From Mycolicibacterium moriokaense (lineage in GTDB: Bacteria > Actinomycetota > Actinomycetes > Mycobacteriales > Mycobacteriaceae), in assembly GCF_003201655.1 (NCBI RefSeq), contig NZ_QJJU01000002.1:62001-126000 (forward strand): a stretch of 64,000 nucleotides of DNA, given 5' to 3'. The position numbers and the translations under genes were made by a program. A model generated the notes under the pieces. The model searched no databases and had not been told where the DNA came from. It saw nothing but the letters and a program-made list of their open reading frames with translations. Numbering within the stretch: the first letter of the stretch is position 1; each line of letters opens with the position of its first letter. Positions 18,279 through 27,411 of this stretch are shown piece after piece.

Positions 18279-19328
18279 TTATCCCGCTCGCCGGCCGAAC
18301 GACCGCATGGGTGGCAGCTGCACGCCGAGTCGATCGGCCAACCGGTAGCCCGTGATCGCCAGGTCGCGGATCTGCTCGGGCCGCATCCCCGACTGCAGTG
18401 CGGTGTCCAGCATGCCCGCCATCCGATGTGTCGGGTCGCCACTCAGCGCCGCTTCCAGCGATACTCCCGCCAGCGGACCGTCGCCGCGCGCGTAGGCAGA
18501 GAACGCCAGCAGCACGAGCGCCTCGACGCGCCACGGCTCCGGCAGGGTGCGCGACAGCACGGCCCACAGCGACTCTGCCTGCCCGGCGTTCTCACCGACG
18601 GCCAGCGCATAGAGAGTGTCGCGCACCCGGGTGTCGGTCAGCGCCCACGCCAACCGCACCAGCACGTCGTCGCCTAGCTCGGCGGCATCGGCCACCTGCG
18701 CGGCCGCAGCGATGGCGGCTTCGACGTCGGCCCGCGCGGCCCCGTCAGGGCGCTCTGCCGGGCCCGGCTTGCAATCCTCGATGACCTCGGCAAGCGCCTC
18801 GGTGCGGGCGGAATCGACCACGTCGATCACCTCTTGCAGCTCGGCACGCCGGGCATAGAGCCGACGGCCGTCCAGGACCGCGGCGGCCGCCAGGGGCGAC
18901 GCCGACGGGTCGTCAACAGTGCCGGAGTTACCGCAGCCGTCTGCGCAGTGCCAGCGCCCACCCGCGGCCACCCGGTCGACGACGTGTGCCGCGAGTAGTT
19001 CGATGCCGCGATCGGCCAGCGCGGCCGCCAGCAGGCCGGCCAGTTCGCGGTGTTCGTCGTTGCACATCCGGCAGTTGGCCCCGTCCTCGTCGATAACGAC
19101 TGCGATCGCCGAATCGGGCCTTGCCGCCGCCGCGACGTCGGCGATATGACCGAGCGAGTGCACAAGGTCATCCGAAAGATCAACGCGCATAACACATCCC
19201 ATTGCACCACGCTCAACGGTGACGAGCACGAGGGATTTTTCCGGCACGAAGCCGAGCACTGCGGGCAGGGCCGCGATCAGGACGCTGGGCCGGTTGAGGT
19301 GGAAGTCGGGCGATTGCGATGTCGTCAT
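18279..19328 (-). CDS. DUF4192 protein (Rv2712c-like)
   Basis: This 349-residue protein begins HLNRPSVLIAALPAVLGFVPEKSLVLV, the DUF4192 signature. A cysteine-rich stretch (CADGCGNSG) occurs near the middle and helical repeats fill the C-terminal half (LVRLAWALTDTRVRD, RVEALVLLAFSAYARGDG). Orthologous to Rv2712c. I start at 19328 with a GAGG upstream; 19352 is possible. Its stop lies ten bases from the convergent ideR stop. Function unknown. Confidence 0.85.
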   Translation of the reverse strand: MTTSQSPDFHLNRPSVLIAALPAVLGFVPEKSLVLVTVERGAMGCVMRVDLSDDLVHSLGHIADVAAAARPDSAIAVVIDEDGANCRMCNDEHRELAGLLAAALADRGIELLAAHVVDRVAAGGRWHCADGCGNSGTVDDPSASPLAAAAVLDGRRLYARRAELQEVIDVVDSARTEALAEVIEDCKPGPAERPDGAARADVEAAIAAAAQVADAAELGDDVLVRLAWALTDTRVRDTLYALAVGENAGQAESLWAVLSRTLPEPWRVEALVLLAFSAYARGDGPLAGVSLEAALSGDPTHRMAGMLDTALQSGMRPEQIRDLAITGYRLADRLGVQLPPMRSFGRRAG

Positions 19329-19420
19329 ACCCGTCAACCTCGCAACCGGCACCGTCGGATACGGCCGCAGCGAGCGCCGTCAGCTGGCGCCTGTGGATGA
19401 ATTCACGACTGGGGATGAAA

Positions 19421-20140
19421 CTAAGGGCCGCCGAGTCGGCGCACCGCGAGCACCGCGTCGGTGAACAGCGCGTCCAGCGCCTGGGTGTCCGGGGCAACGC
19501 CGGGCGCGGTTTCCTTCGTCCCCTCGTGCAGCCAGGTCGCGCTCACGCGTAGGTCGCCGATCTGCGCGTCCAGCGTCAGCGTCCTGCGCATCGACCCCGA
19601 CGACCCGGCCGTGATCGTCTGGTCGACGGCAAGACTGTCGTCGGCGTCCACAGGCGGCGCGGGCAGGACGGTCACGGTGACCGCGGACGCATCATGGCCT
19701 TGGACCGCGGTGAACGACGGGCACGCCGTTAGCTGCTCGGCCCGGCCACGCAACGGCGCTGCCGGCCGTGCCACCGTGACAATGAGGCTGCTGGCGTCCT
19801 GGCTGTCGATGCCCTGTACGGCGGCGGTGTCCTGTGGCGCCCGCGGCGGAGGTGCGCATTGCGGCGGGTTAACGACCGATGCGGCGGCGACACCGTCGAT
19901 GTCCTGCAGCGCCCGGTACACAGCCGTGGCGTCGAGCACGACGGCGCGATAGCGGGCGGGAAACTGTCGAGGTTCGATCAGTAAGTCCGCCACCGGAATC
20001 GGAGCTGATTCGGCACCGCGCGCCACCGGATGAACTGTGCCGAGGATCACACGGGTGCAGCCGGGAAGCGAAACGATCACCGCTAGGGCTAGCGCGCAGC
20101 CACGCAAGCACCGCGAGAGTGTGCTGACCATTTGGTTCAT
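19421..20140 (-). CDS. secreted lipoprotein, sensor-like (DUF5642-type fold suspected)
   Basis: This 239-residue protein has a lipoprotein signal peptide: a hydrophobic helix ([12 protein letters not shown]) with Cys28 as the acylation site. The mature part contains paired cysteines (PPQCAPP and LTACPSF) and an alternating beta pattern ([25 protein letters not shown]), as seen in mycobacterial PknH-sensor/DUF5642 lipoproteins. That family placement is inference. It is not in the M. tuberculosis block between Rv2712c and sthA. Surface or periplasmic, function unknown. Confidence 0.7.
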   Translation of the reverse strand: MNQMVSTLSRCLRGCALALAVIVSLPGCTRVILGTVHPVARGAESAPIPVADLLIEPRQFPARYRAVVLDATAVYRALQDIDGVAAASVVNPPQCAPPPRAPQDTAAVQGIDSQDASSLIVTVARPAAPLRGRAEQLTACPSFTAVQGHDASAVTVTVLPAPPVDADDSLAVDQTITAGSSGSMRRTLTLDAQIGDLRVSATWLHEGTKETAPGVAPDTQALDALFTDAVLAVRRLGGP

Positions 20141-20252
20141 CGTCCCACCGGCAGCCCTATCGGCCCGTCAGGCGCGCCACCGCGGCAATTATTCACGCTC
20201 TATTGACGTCGACGGCGTGCAAGATCGCGCCAACCGGCGTAGACCTTTTGCC

Positions 20253-21668
20253 ATGGGTTCCATGCTGGAGTACGACCTCGTCGTCATCGGTTCGGGTCCG
20301 GGCGGTCAGAAAGCCGCGATCGCGGCGGCGAAGCTCGGCAAGACCGTCGCGGTGATCGAGCGCGGACGGATGCTCGGCGGTGTTTGCGTTAACACAGGAA
20401 CCATTCCGTCCAAGACGCTGCGCGAGGCCGTCGTATATCTCACCGGCATGAGCCAGCGCGAGCTGTACGGCGCGAGCTACCGCGTCAAGGAAAAAATTAC
20501 CCCGGCCGACCTGCTGGCCCGCACCACACACGTCATCAACAAAGAGCAGGACGTGGTGCGCAACCAGCTGATGCGCAACCGGGTCGACCTCCACACCGGG
20601 CACGCCCGGTTCCTCGACGAGCACACCGTGTGCGTCGACGACCAGACCCGCGGTGAAAGAACAACTGTGCGAGGCGAATTCATCGTGATCGCCACGGGCA
20701 CCAAGCCGGCCCGGCCGACCGGCGTCGAGTTCGACGAAGACCGGGTGCTGGACTCCGACGGCATCCTCGACCTGAAGTCCCTGCCAATCACCATGGTGGT
20801 GGTCGGGGCGGGCGTCATCGGCATCGAATACGCCTCGATGTTCGCCGCACTGGGCACCAAGGTGACCGTCGTGGAGAAGCGCGACAACATGCTGGACTTC
20901 TGCGACCCAGAGATCATCGAGGCGCTCAAGTTCCACCTGCGCGACCTCGCAGTGACGTTCCGATTCGGCGAGGAGGTGACCGCCGTCGACGTCGGCTCCG
21001 CGGGCACGGTCACCACGCTGGCCAGCGGCAAGCAGATTCCCGCCGACACCGTGATGTATTCGGCGGGCCGCCAGGGCCAGACCGAACACCTGGACCTGGC
21101 CAACGCCGGCCTTGAGCCCGACGACCGCGGACGGATCGTCGTCGACAGCCAGTTCCAGACGAAGGTCGACCACATCTACGCCGTCGGCGACGTCATCGGC
21201 TTCCCCGCGCTGGCCGCGACGTCGATGGATCAAGGCCGGCTGGCCGCGTACCACGCGTTCGGCGAACCGGCGAAGGGCATGACCGATCTGCAGCCGATCG
21301 GTATCTACTCCATCCCCGAGGTGTCCTACGTCGGCTCCACCGAAGTCGACCTGACCAAGAGCGCGATCCCCTACGAGGTGGGGGTGTCGCGGTACCGGGA
21401 ACTGGCGCGCGGACAGATCGCAGGCGACTCCTACGGCATGCTCAAGCTGCTGGTGCACACCGAGAGCCTCAAGCTGCTGGGCGTCCACATCTTCGGCACC
21501 AGCGCCACCGAGATGGTGCACATCGGCCAGGCGGTGATGGGCTGCGGCGGCACGATCGAGTACCTGGTCGACGCCGTCTTCAACTACCCGACGTTCTCGG
21601 AGGCCTACAAGGTCGCCGCGCTTGACGTGATGAACAAGCTACGTGCGCTCAACCAGTTCCGCGCCTAG
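20253..21668 (+). CDS. sthA: soluble pyridine nucleotide transhydrogenase
   Basis: This flavoprotein disulphide-reductase-fold enzyme (about 470 residues, orthologue Rv2713) moves hydride between NADPH and NAD+. FAD motif: [22 protein letters not shown]. The redox-site region reads [15 protein letters not shown], with Thr where true disulphide reductases carry the second Cys, as in SthA. The NAD(P) motif is [20 protein letters not shown] and the C-terminal FAD contact is [10 protein letters not shown]. No ribosome site is seen; a TAGACC box seven bases before the ATG at 20253 suggests a leaderless start. The ATG at 20262 matches the tuberculosis length and is an alternative. Confidence 0.93.
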   Translation: MGSMLEYDLVVIGSGPGGQKAAIAAAKLGKTVAVIERGRMLGGVCVNTGTIPSKTLREAVVYLTGMSQRELYGASYRVKEKITPADLLARTTHVINKEQDVVRNQLMRNRVDLHTGHARFLDEHTVCVDDQTRGERTTVRGEFIVIATGTKPARPTGVEFDEDRVLDSDGILDLKSLPITMVVVGAGVIGIEYASMFAALGTKVTVVEKRDNMLDFCDPEIIEALKFHLRDLAVTFRFGEEVTAVDVGSAGTVTTLASGKQIPADTVMYSAGRQGQTEHLDLANAGLEPDDRGRIVVDSQFQTKVDHIYAVGDVIGFPALAATSMDQGRLAAYHAFGEPAKGMTDLQPIGIYSIPEVSYVGSTEVDLTKSAIPYEVGVSRYRELARGQIAGDSYGMLKLLVHTESLKLLGVHIFGTSATEMVHIGQAVMGCGGTIEYLVDAVFNYPTFSEAYKVAALDVMNKLRALNQFRA

Positions 21669-21674
21669 GTTCGA

Positions 21675-22502
21675 CTAGTCGCATTCGTCGTCGAACACCG
21701 TCGGTGGGTCGTCGGCAGGGCCACCGGCTTCGGCGCGGGCAAGCAACCGCGTGATTGCATCGTCGAAAGGCGGTGAGTAGGAGATACTTTCGTCTTCGCA
21801 GCCGCCACCGTTGAGGCCGCCGATCAGCCCCGTGACCGTCGATCCATCTATCCACGGCGCGCCCGAAAGGCCGTCGACCAACCCCGCACAGTCCAGCGCC
21901 GGAAAGCCTTTCGCCGGTGCCGACGTGGCGGTCCGGCAGCCGATCGGGCCGCCGCCGACGCCCATCCCGTAGCCGGTGACGGCGACGACGGTGCCCTGTT
22001 TCGGGGCCGGCCCGAGCGTCAGACCACCGCCGGCCTGCGCCTCCACCGTTCCGCCGGTGTCGCGGCTCACCCGCGCGATGGCGAAGTCGGCCAACGGATC
22101 CTGGTTCTGCACCCAGCGTGGGTCGAGGTAGACCGCGTTGATGTGCCAGACGTCCTCCGGCGCGGCGGTATCGTTCAAACCCGCAACGAAGGTGGCGTCC
22201 AGCCCTTCGGCCACGCAATGCGCGGCGGTGAGGATCAGATCACCGGCGGCCGAGTGCAGCACCCCGCCGGTGCATGTGTGCAGCGAGCCCCCGCCGATGA
22301 ACACTGCGCCCACCCTCGGATCTGGCGGAACTGGCTTTGCTGCTGGCTTTGCCGCTGGCGGCACCTCGGGTGTGACGGTCGCGGCTTGCTCCGCCGGCGC
22401 CACCGGCGGATGGTTCGCGCATGCCGAGGCCGATGATGCCAACGCGACGAACAGTCCGGTTGCCAGGACGGTTGGGCGGGCCGCGGAGAAGCGCACGATC
22501 AC
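21675..22502 (-). CDS. exported trypsin-like serine protease, probable lipoprotein
   Basis: This protein of about 275 residues has an N-terminal export signal (TVLATGLFVALASSASAC); the ASAC can serve as a lipobox. A Pro/Ala-rich linker leads to a chymotrypsin-fold domain. Catalytic His is in LILTAAHCVAEG, Asp in DPLADFAIARV, and Ser in DGLSGAPWIDG, where the usual GNSGGP is altered. Start chosen at the GTG at 22502; the GTG at 22496 is equally possible, and the frame runs open to 22913 across the divergent PAC2 gene. It is absent between sthA and Rv2714 in M. tuberculosis. Substrate unknown. Confidence 0.8.
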   Translation of the reverse strand: MIVRFSAARPTVLATGLFVALASSASACANHPPVAPAEQAATVTPEVPPAAKPAAKPVPPDPRVGAVFIGGGSLHTCTGGVLHSAAGDLILTAAHCVAEGLDATFVAGLNDTAAPEDVWHINAVYLDPRWVQNQDPLADFAIARVSRDTGGTVEAQAGGGLTLGPAPKQGTVVAVTGYGMGVGGGPIGCRTATSAPAKGFPALDCAGLVDGLSGAPWIDGSTVTGLIGGLNGGGCEDESISYSPPFDDAITRLLARAEAGGPADDPPTVFDDECD

Positions 22503-22657
22503 CGATCTTGCCCCAACGACGCGGCCCGCGCCTCTGCTCCTGGTCACTGGCGCCCCCGGTGGAATGCTGCATGGGCGGTGTTTTGTTCGCACAATTGAGT
22601 GGGCCGCAATCGCATCTATCGCGAAATGCGCGACACTAGGTGCCAGGAGGCGAGGCA

Positions 22658-23629
22658 ATGGCTGAAAACGCCGATAACCCGGACCAGCGCTATCAACCCG
22701 AGCAGACCGGGATGTATGAGCTGGAGTTCCCCGCGCCGCAGCTGTCTTCAGCTGATGGCAGCGGGCCCGTGATGATCCACGCCCTTGAGGGCTTTTCGGA
22801 CGCTGGGCACGCCATCCGGCTGTCCGCCGAGCACCTGAAGAACACCCTGGACATCGAGCTGGTGGCGTCGTTCGCCATCGACGAACTGCTGGACTACCGG
22901 TCGCGACGGCCACTGATGACGTTCAAGACCGACCATTTCACCAACTACGAGGAGCCTGAGCTCAACCTGTACGCCCTACACGACAGCGTCGGAACGCCGT
23001 TTCTGCTGCTCGCAGGTATGGAACCGGACCTGCGCTGGGAACGGTTCATCACCGCGGTGCGGCTTCTGGCCGAACGGCTGGGCGTTCGTCGGGTGATCGG
23101 CCTTGGCACCATCCCGATGGCGGTGCCGCACACGCGTCCGATGACGATGACGGCGCACGCGAACGACAAGGAGCTGATCGCCGATCACACACCCTGGGTC
23201 GGCGAGGTGCAGGTGCCGGCCAGCGTGTCGAACTTGCTCGAGTTCCGGATGGCCCAGCATGGCCACGAGGTGCTGGGCTTCACGGTGCACGTTCCGCACT
23301 ATCTGGCGCAGACCGATTACCCCGCGGCCGCCGAGACGCTGCTGGCCGAGGTCGCAAGGAGCGGCTCGCTTCAGATCCCACTGGCCGCGCTGACGCAAGC
23401 CGCCGCCGAGGTGCTGGACAAGATCAACGAGCAGGTCGAGGGGAGCAGCGAAGTTGCTCAAGTGGTGACGGCACTCGAGCGCCAGTACGACGCGTTCGTC
23501 ACCGCTCAGGAGAACCGGTCACTGCTGGCACGCGACGAGGATCTACCCAGCGGAGACGAACTCGGAGCTGAGTTCGAGCGGTTCCTCGCACAAGAGGCTG
23601 ACAAAGGCAAAGACGACGACTCCAGATAG
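22658..23629 (+). CDS. PAC2-family protein (Rv2714-like)
   Basis: This 323-residue protein is orthologous to Rv2714, a structurally studied actinobacterial PAC2 (proteasome assembly chaperone 2-like) protein. Typical segments are VMIHALEGFSDAGHAIRLSAEHL, TFKTDHFTNYEEPELNLY-type strands, and RRVIGLGTIPMAVPHTRP, with a helical C-terminal extension. AGGAGG lies before the ATG at 22658. Whether it acts in proteasome biology is not settled. Confidence 0.9.
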   Translation: MAENADNPDQRYQPEQTGMYELEFPAPQLSSADGSGPVMIHALEGFSDAGHAIRLSAEHLKNTLDIELVASFAIDELLDYRSRRPLMTFKTDHFTNYEEPELNLYALHDSVGTPFLLLAGMEPDLRWERFITAVRLLAERLGVRRVIGLGTIPMAVPHTRPMTMTAHANDKELIADHTPWVGEVQVPASVSNLLEFRMAQHGHEVLGFTVHVPHYLAQTDYPAAAETLLAEVARSGSLQIPLAALTQAAAEVLDKINEQVEGSSEVAQVVTALERQYDAFVTAQENRSLLARDEDLPSGDELGAEFERFLAQEADKGKDDDSR

Positions 23630-23649
23630 CGAGCCGCAAGATCGTTAGT

Positions 23650-23655
23650 TAAGTT
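23650..23655 (+). promoter_or_regulatory. -10 element (TAAGTT), leaderless hydrolase gene
   Basis: TAAGTT ends six bases before the ATG at 23662; no Shine-Dalgarno is present. Confidence 0.45.
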
Positions 23656-23661
23656 GTCGCA

Positions 23662-24684
23662 ATGACCGCGCGCAAGGCGAACCTGCGGCCGGTGCGGGAA
23701 CTGACACCCTCACTGGAGTTCCGCACCATCCACGGATACCAGCGCGCGTTCCGGGTGGCCGGCTCGGGGCCGGCGATCCTGCTCATCCACGGCATCGGCG
23801 ACAACTCCACGACATGGAGCACGGTTCAGTCGAAGCTGGCCCAGCGGTTCACCGTCATTGCCCCAGATCTGCTTGGCCACGGCAAGTCCGACAAGCCGCG
23901 CGCCGACTATTCGGTGGCCGCTTACGCCAATGGCATGCGCGACCTGCTCAGCGTGCTCGACATCGATCAGGTCACCGTGGTCGGTCATTCGCTCGGCGGC
24001 GGCGTGGCCATGCAGTTCGCCTACCAGTTCCCGCAGTTGGTCGAGCGGCTGATCCTGGTCGGGGCCGGCGGTGTCACCAAGGACGTCAACGTCGCATTGC
24101 GCATCGCGTCAGTGCCGATGGGCAGTGAGGCGTTGGCGCTGCTCCGCCTGCCGCTGGTGCTGCCTGCGATGCAGGTGGTGGGCCGCGTGGCCGGCGCGGT
24201 CTTGGGGTCAACGCCGCTGGGCCGGGATCTGCCCGACGTGCTGCGGATCCTGGCTGACCTACCCGAGCCGACCGCATCGTCTGCGTTCGCCCGCACATTG
24301 CGCGCGGTGGTCGATTGGCGTGGCCAGGTGGTGACCATGCTCGACCGATGTTATTTGACCCAATCCGTTCCCGTGCAATTGATTTGGGGTTCCCGAGATT
24401 CCGTGATTCCGGTGAGCCATGCCGAAATGGCGCACTCCGCAATGCCAGGTTCGCAGCTGGAGATCTTCGATGGCTCAGGCCATTTCCCGTTCCATGACGA
24501 CCCGGACCGCTTCGTCGAAGTGGTCGAGCGGTTCATCGATTCCACCGAACCCGCGCACTACGACCAGGAGCAATTGCGCAACTTGCTGCGTACGGGCATC
24601 AGCGAGGGCGCGATCACCGGATCTGTCGACACCCGAGTCGCGGTGCTCGACGCGATGGGTGCAGACGAGCGCAGCGCCACCTAA
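23662..24684 (+). CDS. alpha/beta hydrolase (Rv2715-like)
   Basis: This 340-residue alpha/beta-hydrolase is orthologous to Rv2715. Oxyanion-hole [10 protein letters not shown] (about 42-51), nucleophile elbow [16 protein letters not shown] (Ser about 111), acid in [11 protein letters not shown], and catalytic His in [11 protein letters not shown] are all present, so it is probably an active esterase or lipase-like enzyme. A C-terminal tail of about 45 residues extends beyond the fold. Substrate unknown. Confidence 0.9.
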   Translation: MTARKANLRPVRELTPSLEFRTIHGYQRAFRVAGSGPAILLIHGIGDNSTTWSTVQSKLAQRFTVIAPDLLGHGKSDKPRADYSVAAYANGMRDLLSVLDIDQVTVVGHSLGGGVAMQFAYQFPQLVERLILVGAGGVTKDVNVALRIASVPMGSEALALLRLPLVLPAMQVVGRVAGAVLGSTPLGRDLPDVLRILADLPEPTASSAFARTLRAVVDWRGQVVTMLDRCYLTQSVPVQLIWGSRDSVIPVSHAEMAHSAMPGSQLEIFDGSGHFPFHDDPDRFVEVVERFIDSTEPAHYDQEQLRNLLRTGISEGAITGSVDTRVAVLDAMGADERSAT

Positions 24685-24706
24685 CCTTCGCCGTCGCGTC
24701 GCCACG

Positions 24707-24712
24707 TAGCAT
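24707..24712 (+). promoter_or_regulatory. -10 element (TAGCAT), leaderless PhzF gene
   Basis: TAGCAT ends seven bases before the ATG at 24720 with no ribosome-binding site. Confidence 0.45.
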
Positions 24713-24719
24713 CGGCCCT

Positions 24720-25406
24720 ATGGCCATCAACGTGACCGTGCTGCGCGTGTTCACCGACCCGGACGGCAAGTTCGGCAACCCCCTCGGCGTGGTGGACGCG
24801 AGCACGGTGGACCCCAGTGATCATCAGCGGATAGCCACCCAATTGGGTTACAGCGAAACGGTATTCATCGATGTGCCCGAGCGCGGGGGCAGTACGGCGA
24901 GCGCGCGCATCTACACCCCGGCGACCGAATTACCGTTCGCGGGACATCCGACCGTCGGCGCGTCGTGGTGGCTGGGCGACCGAGGCACTCCCGTCCACAC
25001 GCTGCGGGTGCCAGCGGGGATCGTGCAGGTCACCTACGAGGACGACCTCACCGCGGTGAGCGCGCGGTCGGAGTGGGCACCGGAGTTCGCTATCTATGAC
25101 CTCGAGTCGACAGACGAACTGTTCGCGGCGGACCCTGACGACTATCCGGACGAAATCCAGAACTACCTGTGGACGTGGAGCGACCGCGATGAGGGTGTGC
25201 TGCGGTCCAGGATGTTCGCGGCAAACCTGGGGGTTCCCGAGGACGAGGCGACGGGAGCGGCCGCGGTGCGGATCACCGACTACCTCAGCCGCGACCTGAC
25301 CATCGTGCAGGGCAAGGGGTCGGTCATACACACCCAGTGGAGCCCTGAGGGCTGGGTCCGTATCGCAGGCCGCGTGGTCAGCGACGGAATCAAGCAGATC
25401 GACTGA
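24720..25406 (+). CDS. PhzF-family isomerase-like protein (Rv2716-like)
   Basis: This 228-residue protein has PhzF-fold landmarks: [25 protein letters not shown] with the catalytic-site Glu, [21 protein letters not shown], and the second-half [11 protein letters not shown]. Orthologous to Rv2716. Members isomerise or epimerise small acids; the substrate is unknown. It is convergent with nrdR. Confidence 0.9.
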   Translation: MAINVTVLRVFTDPDGKFGNPLGVVDASTVDPSDHQRIATQLGYSETVFIDVPERGGSTASARIYTPATELPFAGHPTVGASWWLGDRGTPVHTLRVPAGIVQVTYEDDLTAVSARSEWAPEFAIYDLESTDELFAADPDDYPDEIQNYLWTWSDRDEGVLRSRMFAANLGVPEDEATGAAAVRITDYLSRDLTIVQGKGSVIHTQWSPEGWVRIAGRVVSDGIKQID

Positions 25407-25420
25407 CGGTCGCGTAGCGG

Positions 25421-25885
25421 TCAGCTCTGCGCGGGAACCTCGCGGTGTGCGCGCAGCGCTTCGATCTCTCGCTCGAAATCCTCGGCCGACGAGAACGACC
25501 GGTAGACGGAGGCGAACCGCAGATAGGCCACTTCGTCGAGTTCGCGCAGCGGGCCCAGGATCGCCAGCCCGACCTCGTGGCTGGGCACCTCGGGTGAGCC
25601 GGTGGCCCGTACGGTGTCCTCCACCTGCTGGGCGAGCATATTCAGGGCGTCGTCGTCGACCTGCCTGCCCTGACAGGCTCGGCGCACACCGCGGACGACC
25701 TTCTCGCGGCTGAACGGCTCGGTGACCCCGCTGCGCTTGACCACGGCCAGCACCGCGGTCTCCACCGTGGTGAACCGCTTACCGCATTCCGGGCATGATC
25801 TGCGCCGACGGATCGCCTGACCCTCGTCGGTTTCGCGGGAGTCGACCACCCGGGAATCGGGATGGCGGCAGAACGGACAGTGCAT
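25421..25885 (-). CDS. nrdR: ribonucleotide reductase repressor NrdR
   Basis: This 154-residue protein (the same length as Rv2718c) represses nrd genes when dATP/ATP occupy its cone. It starts [18 protein letters not shown]; the zinc ribbon is Cys3, Cys6 and CPEC further on, followed by FTTVE and an ATP-cone ([20 protein letters not shown]). I start at 25885; the frame is open to 26038 without family sequence. The 160 bases upstream, to chiZ, hold nothing else I can identify. Confidence 0.95.
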   Translation of the reverse strand: MHCPFCRHPDSRVVDSRETDEGQAIRRRRSCPECGKRFTTVETAVLAVVKRSGVTEPFSREKVVRGVRRACQGRQVDDDALNMLAQQVEDTVRATGSPEVPSHEVGLAILGPLRELDEVAYLRFASVYRSFSSAEDFEREIEALRAHREVPAQS

Positions 25886-26047
25886 CACCGCTCCTTCGCC
25901 GCCGCGACAAACAACTACCTCGAACCTCTTCGAGCGTACCTGCGTGCCGACCGGGAAGCCCAGCGCCGGTGCGATTGAGACGTCTGTCGTCGATTCGCCC
26001 GCCGGAGCCGTTGTGCGGCAATATCTTTCACCGCTCACGGCGCACCG

Positions 26048-26497
26048 TCACGCGATGGGTGCGATGAGCGTCTGACCGGCATCAAGCGCCACGGAGTCGA
26101 GTTGGTTGAGCTGACGGATGCGCTCGACGACCTGGCCGACCGGCGCATCGGGGGCGACCCGGTGCGCGACCTGCTGCAGCGTCTCCCCTGTCTGCACCTG
26201 GATCACAGCCAGCTTGCCGGGCACCGGCGCCTGGACTCCTGTCACTCCACCGAACTGGGCGACCAGTCCGAGCCACACGGTGATCGCCGACGCGATGAGA
26301 GCGAGCAGCACTGTGGTCGAAGGCGTGATGGGCCGCCTGCGGTGGGTTGCCCGCGACATCACCACCCCGGTGCCGCGGTAGCGCATCGGGGCGACGGCCG
26401 GTCGGTTCGACCGCGGCCGCCGACGGGTGTCGGCAGGCCGGAATCCCGGCCTGACCACGGGCGCCGGCTGGATTACTCGGGTTTCGAGGATCGTCAT
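26048..26497 (-). CDS. chiZ: SOS-induced LysM protein ChiZ (Rv2719c-like)
   Basis: This 149-residue single-pass protein is orthologous to Rv2719c (ChiZ), a DNA-damage-induced envelope protein that blocks division in M. tuberculosis. A basic, disordered cytoplasmic N-terminus ([20 protein letters not shown]) leads to one membrane helix (about 65-85). An extracytoplasmic LysM domain follows ([19 protein letters not shown] to [10 protein letters not shown]). It is divergent from lexA. The intergenic DNA carries two LexA-like boxes and a RecA-NDp-type promoter, so both damage-response routes should control it. Confidence 0.92.
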   Translation of the reverse strand: MTILETRVIQPAPVVRPGFRPADTRRRPRSNRPAVAPMRYRGTGVVMSRATHRRRPITPSTTVLLALIASAITVWLGLVAQFGGVTGVQAPVPGKLAVIQVQTGETLQQVAHRVAPDAPVGQVVERIRQLNQLDSVALDAGQTLIAPIA

Positions 26498-26545
26498 CTG
26501 TTTGCCTTCCACTCCGCGATTGTTCGCTCTTGTGTTCGAACATAC

Positions 26546-26561
26546 TCGCTCACGTGTTCGA
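26546..26561 (-). promoter_or_regulatory. LexA-like box, chiZ proximal
   Basis: TCGCTCACGTGTTCGA matches the mycobacterial SOS box TCGAAC-N4-GTTCGA with two mismatches. It lies 20 bases from a second box, centre to centre. Confidence 0.5.
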
Positions 26562-26565
26562 TGAA

Positions 26566-26581
26566 TAGAACATGTGATCGA
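26566..26581 (-). promoter_or_regulatory. LexA-like box, chiZ distal
   Basis: TAGAACATGTGATCGA matches TCGAAC-N4-GTTCGA with two mismatches, one in each half. Confidence 0.6.
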
Positions 26582-26592
26582 ACTGTTGCCAA

Positions 26593-26615
26593 ACGATAGG
26601 GCAGCCCACCGACAA
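26593..26615 (-). promoter_or_regulatory. RecA-NDp (PafBC-type) promoter of chiZ
   Basis: On the minus strand TTGTCGGTG, eight bases, then TATCGT fits the LexA-independent damage promoter consensus TTGTCRGTG-N8-TANNNT exactly. The transcript would start near 26586, with both LexA-like boxes inside the leader. Confidence 0.75.
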
Positions 26616-26659
26616 ATTTCCGCGGCCGACGCCGGCCACCCCTTCGAGCGCGACACGCC

Positions 26660-26675
26660 TCGAACACATGTTTGA
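26660..26675 (+). promoter_or_regulatory. SOS box of lexA
   Basis: TCGAACACATGTTTGA matches TCGAAC-N4-GTTCGA with one mismatch. It overlaps the -35 position of the lexA promoter, so LexA should repress its own gene. Confidence 0.85.
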
Positions 26676-26694
26676 TTATTCGTTCGTCGCGGAC

Positions 26695-26700
26695 TACATT
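26695..26700 (+). promoter_or_regulatory. -10 element (TACATT) of leaderless lexA
   Basis: TACATT ends seven bases before the lexA ATG at 26708, and there is no Shine-Dalgarno. Confidence 0.55.
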
Positions 26701-26707
26701 CGGCGCC

Positions 26708-27376
26708 ATGAGCGAAGACAGCAGCGGCACCCGGGCGGGTCTGACCGAGCGTCAGCGCACCATCCTGGACGTGATTCGCGCGTCGGTCACGTCCCGCGGC
26801 TATCCGCCAAGCATCAGGGAGATCGGCGACGCGGTCGGCCTGACATCGACGTCGTCCGTGGCTCATCAGCTGCGCATGCTGGAACGCAAGGGCTATCTGC
26901 GCCGCGATCCCAACCGGCCGCGCGCGGTCGACGTGCGCGGCTCCGACGAGGCCGTGACGCCGATCGTCGCCACCGACGTGGCCGGCTCCGATGCGCTACC
27001 GGAGCCCACGTTCGTGCCGGTGCTCGGCCGCATCGCCGCGGGCGGGCCGATCCTGGCAGAGGAGGCCGTCGAGGACGTCTTCCCGCTGCCACGTGAGCTG
27101 GTGGGCGAAGGGTCGCTGTTCCTGCTCAGGGTGGTCGGCGACTCGATGGTCGACGCCGCCATCTGCGACGGCGACTGGGTGGTCATACGCCAGCAGAACG
27201 TCGCCGACAACGGCGACATCGTGGCGGCCATGATCGACGGCGAAGCCACCGTGAAGACCTTCAAGCGCACGCGTGGTCAGGTGTGGCTGATGCCGCACAA
27301 CCCGGCGTTCGACCCAATCCCCGGCAACGACGCCGCGGTGCTGGGCAAGGTCGTCACGGTCATCCGCAAGATCTAA
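26708..27376 (+). CDS. lexA: SOS repressor LexA
   Basis: This 222-residue repressor-protease is orthologous to Rv2720. The winged helix-turn-helix covers about residues 13-75 ([20 protein letters not shown]). The cleavage site is Ala111-Gly112 in GRIAAGGP; the self-cleaving dyad is Ser146 (VGDSMVDA) and Lys183 (EATVKTFKR). Start chosen at 26708 from the -10 spacing and homology; the frame begins earlier at 26672 inside the SOS box. The gene is divergent from chiZ. Confidence 0.97.
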   Translation: MSEDSSGTRAGLTERQRTILDVIRASVTSRGYPPSIREIGDAVGLTSTSSVAHQLRMLERKGYLRRDPNRPRAVDVRGSDEAVTPIVATDVAGSDALPEPTFVPVLGRIAAGGPILAEEAVEDVFPLPRELVGEGSLFLLRVVGDSMVDAAICDGDWVVIRQQNVADNGDIVAAMIDGEATVKTFKRTRGQVWLMPHNPAFDPIPGNDAAVLGKVVTVIRKI

Positions 27377-27411
27377 CGGCGAATTCGAGTCCTTCGAGTC
27401 CCAAGCCTCGC

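Noticed and set aside
20037..20252. Longer sthA start at 20037
   Set aside because: The added 72 residues lack family similarity and overlap the divergent lipoprotein gene.
22503..22913. N-terminal extension of the serine protease by about 137 residues
   Set aside because: It overlaps the PAC2 gene on the other strand and would bury the export signal.
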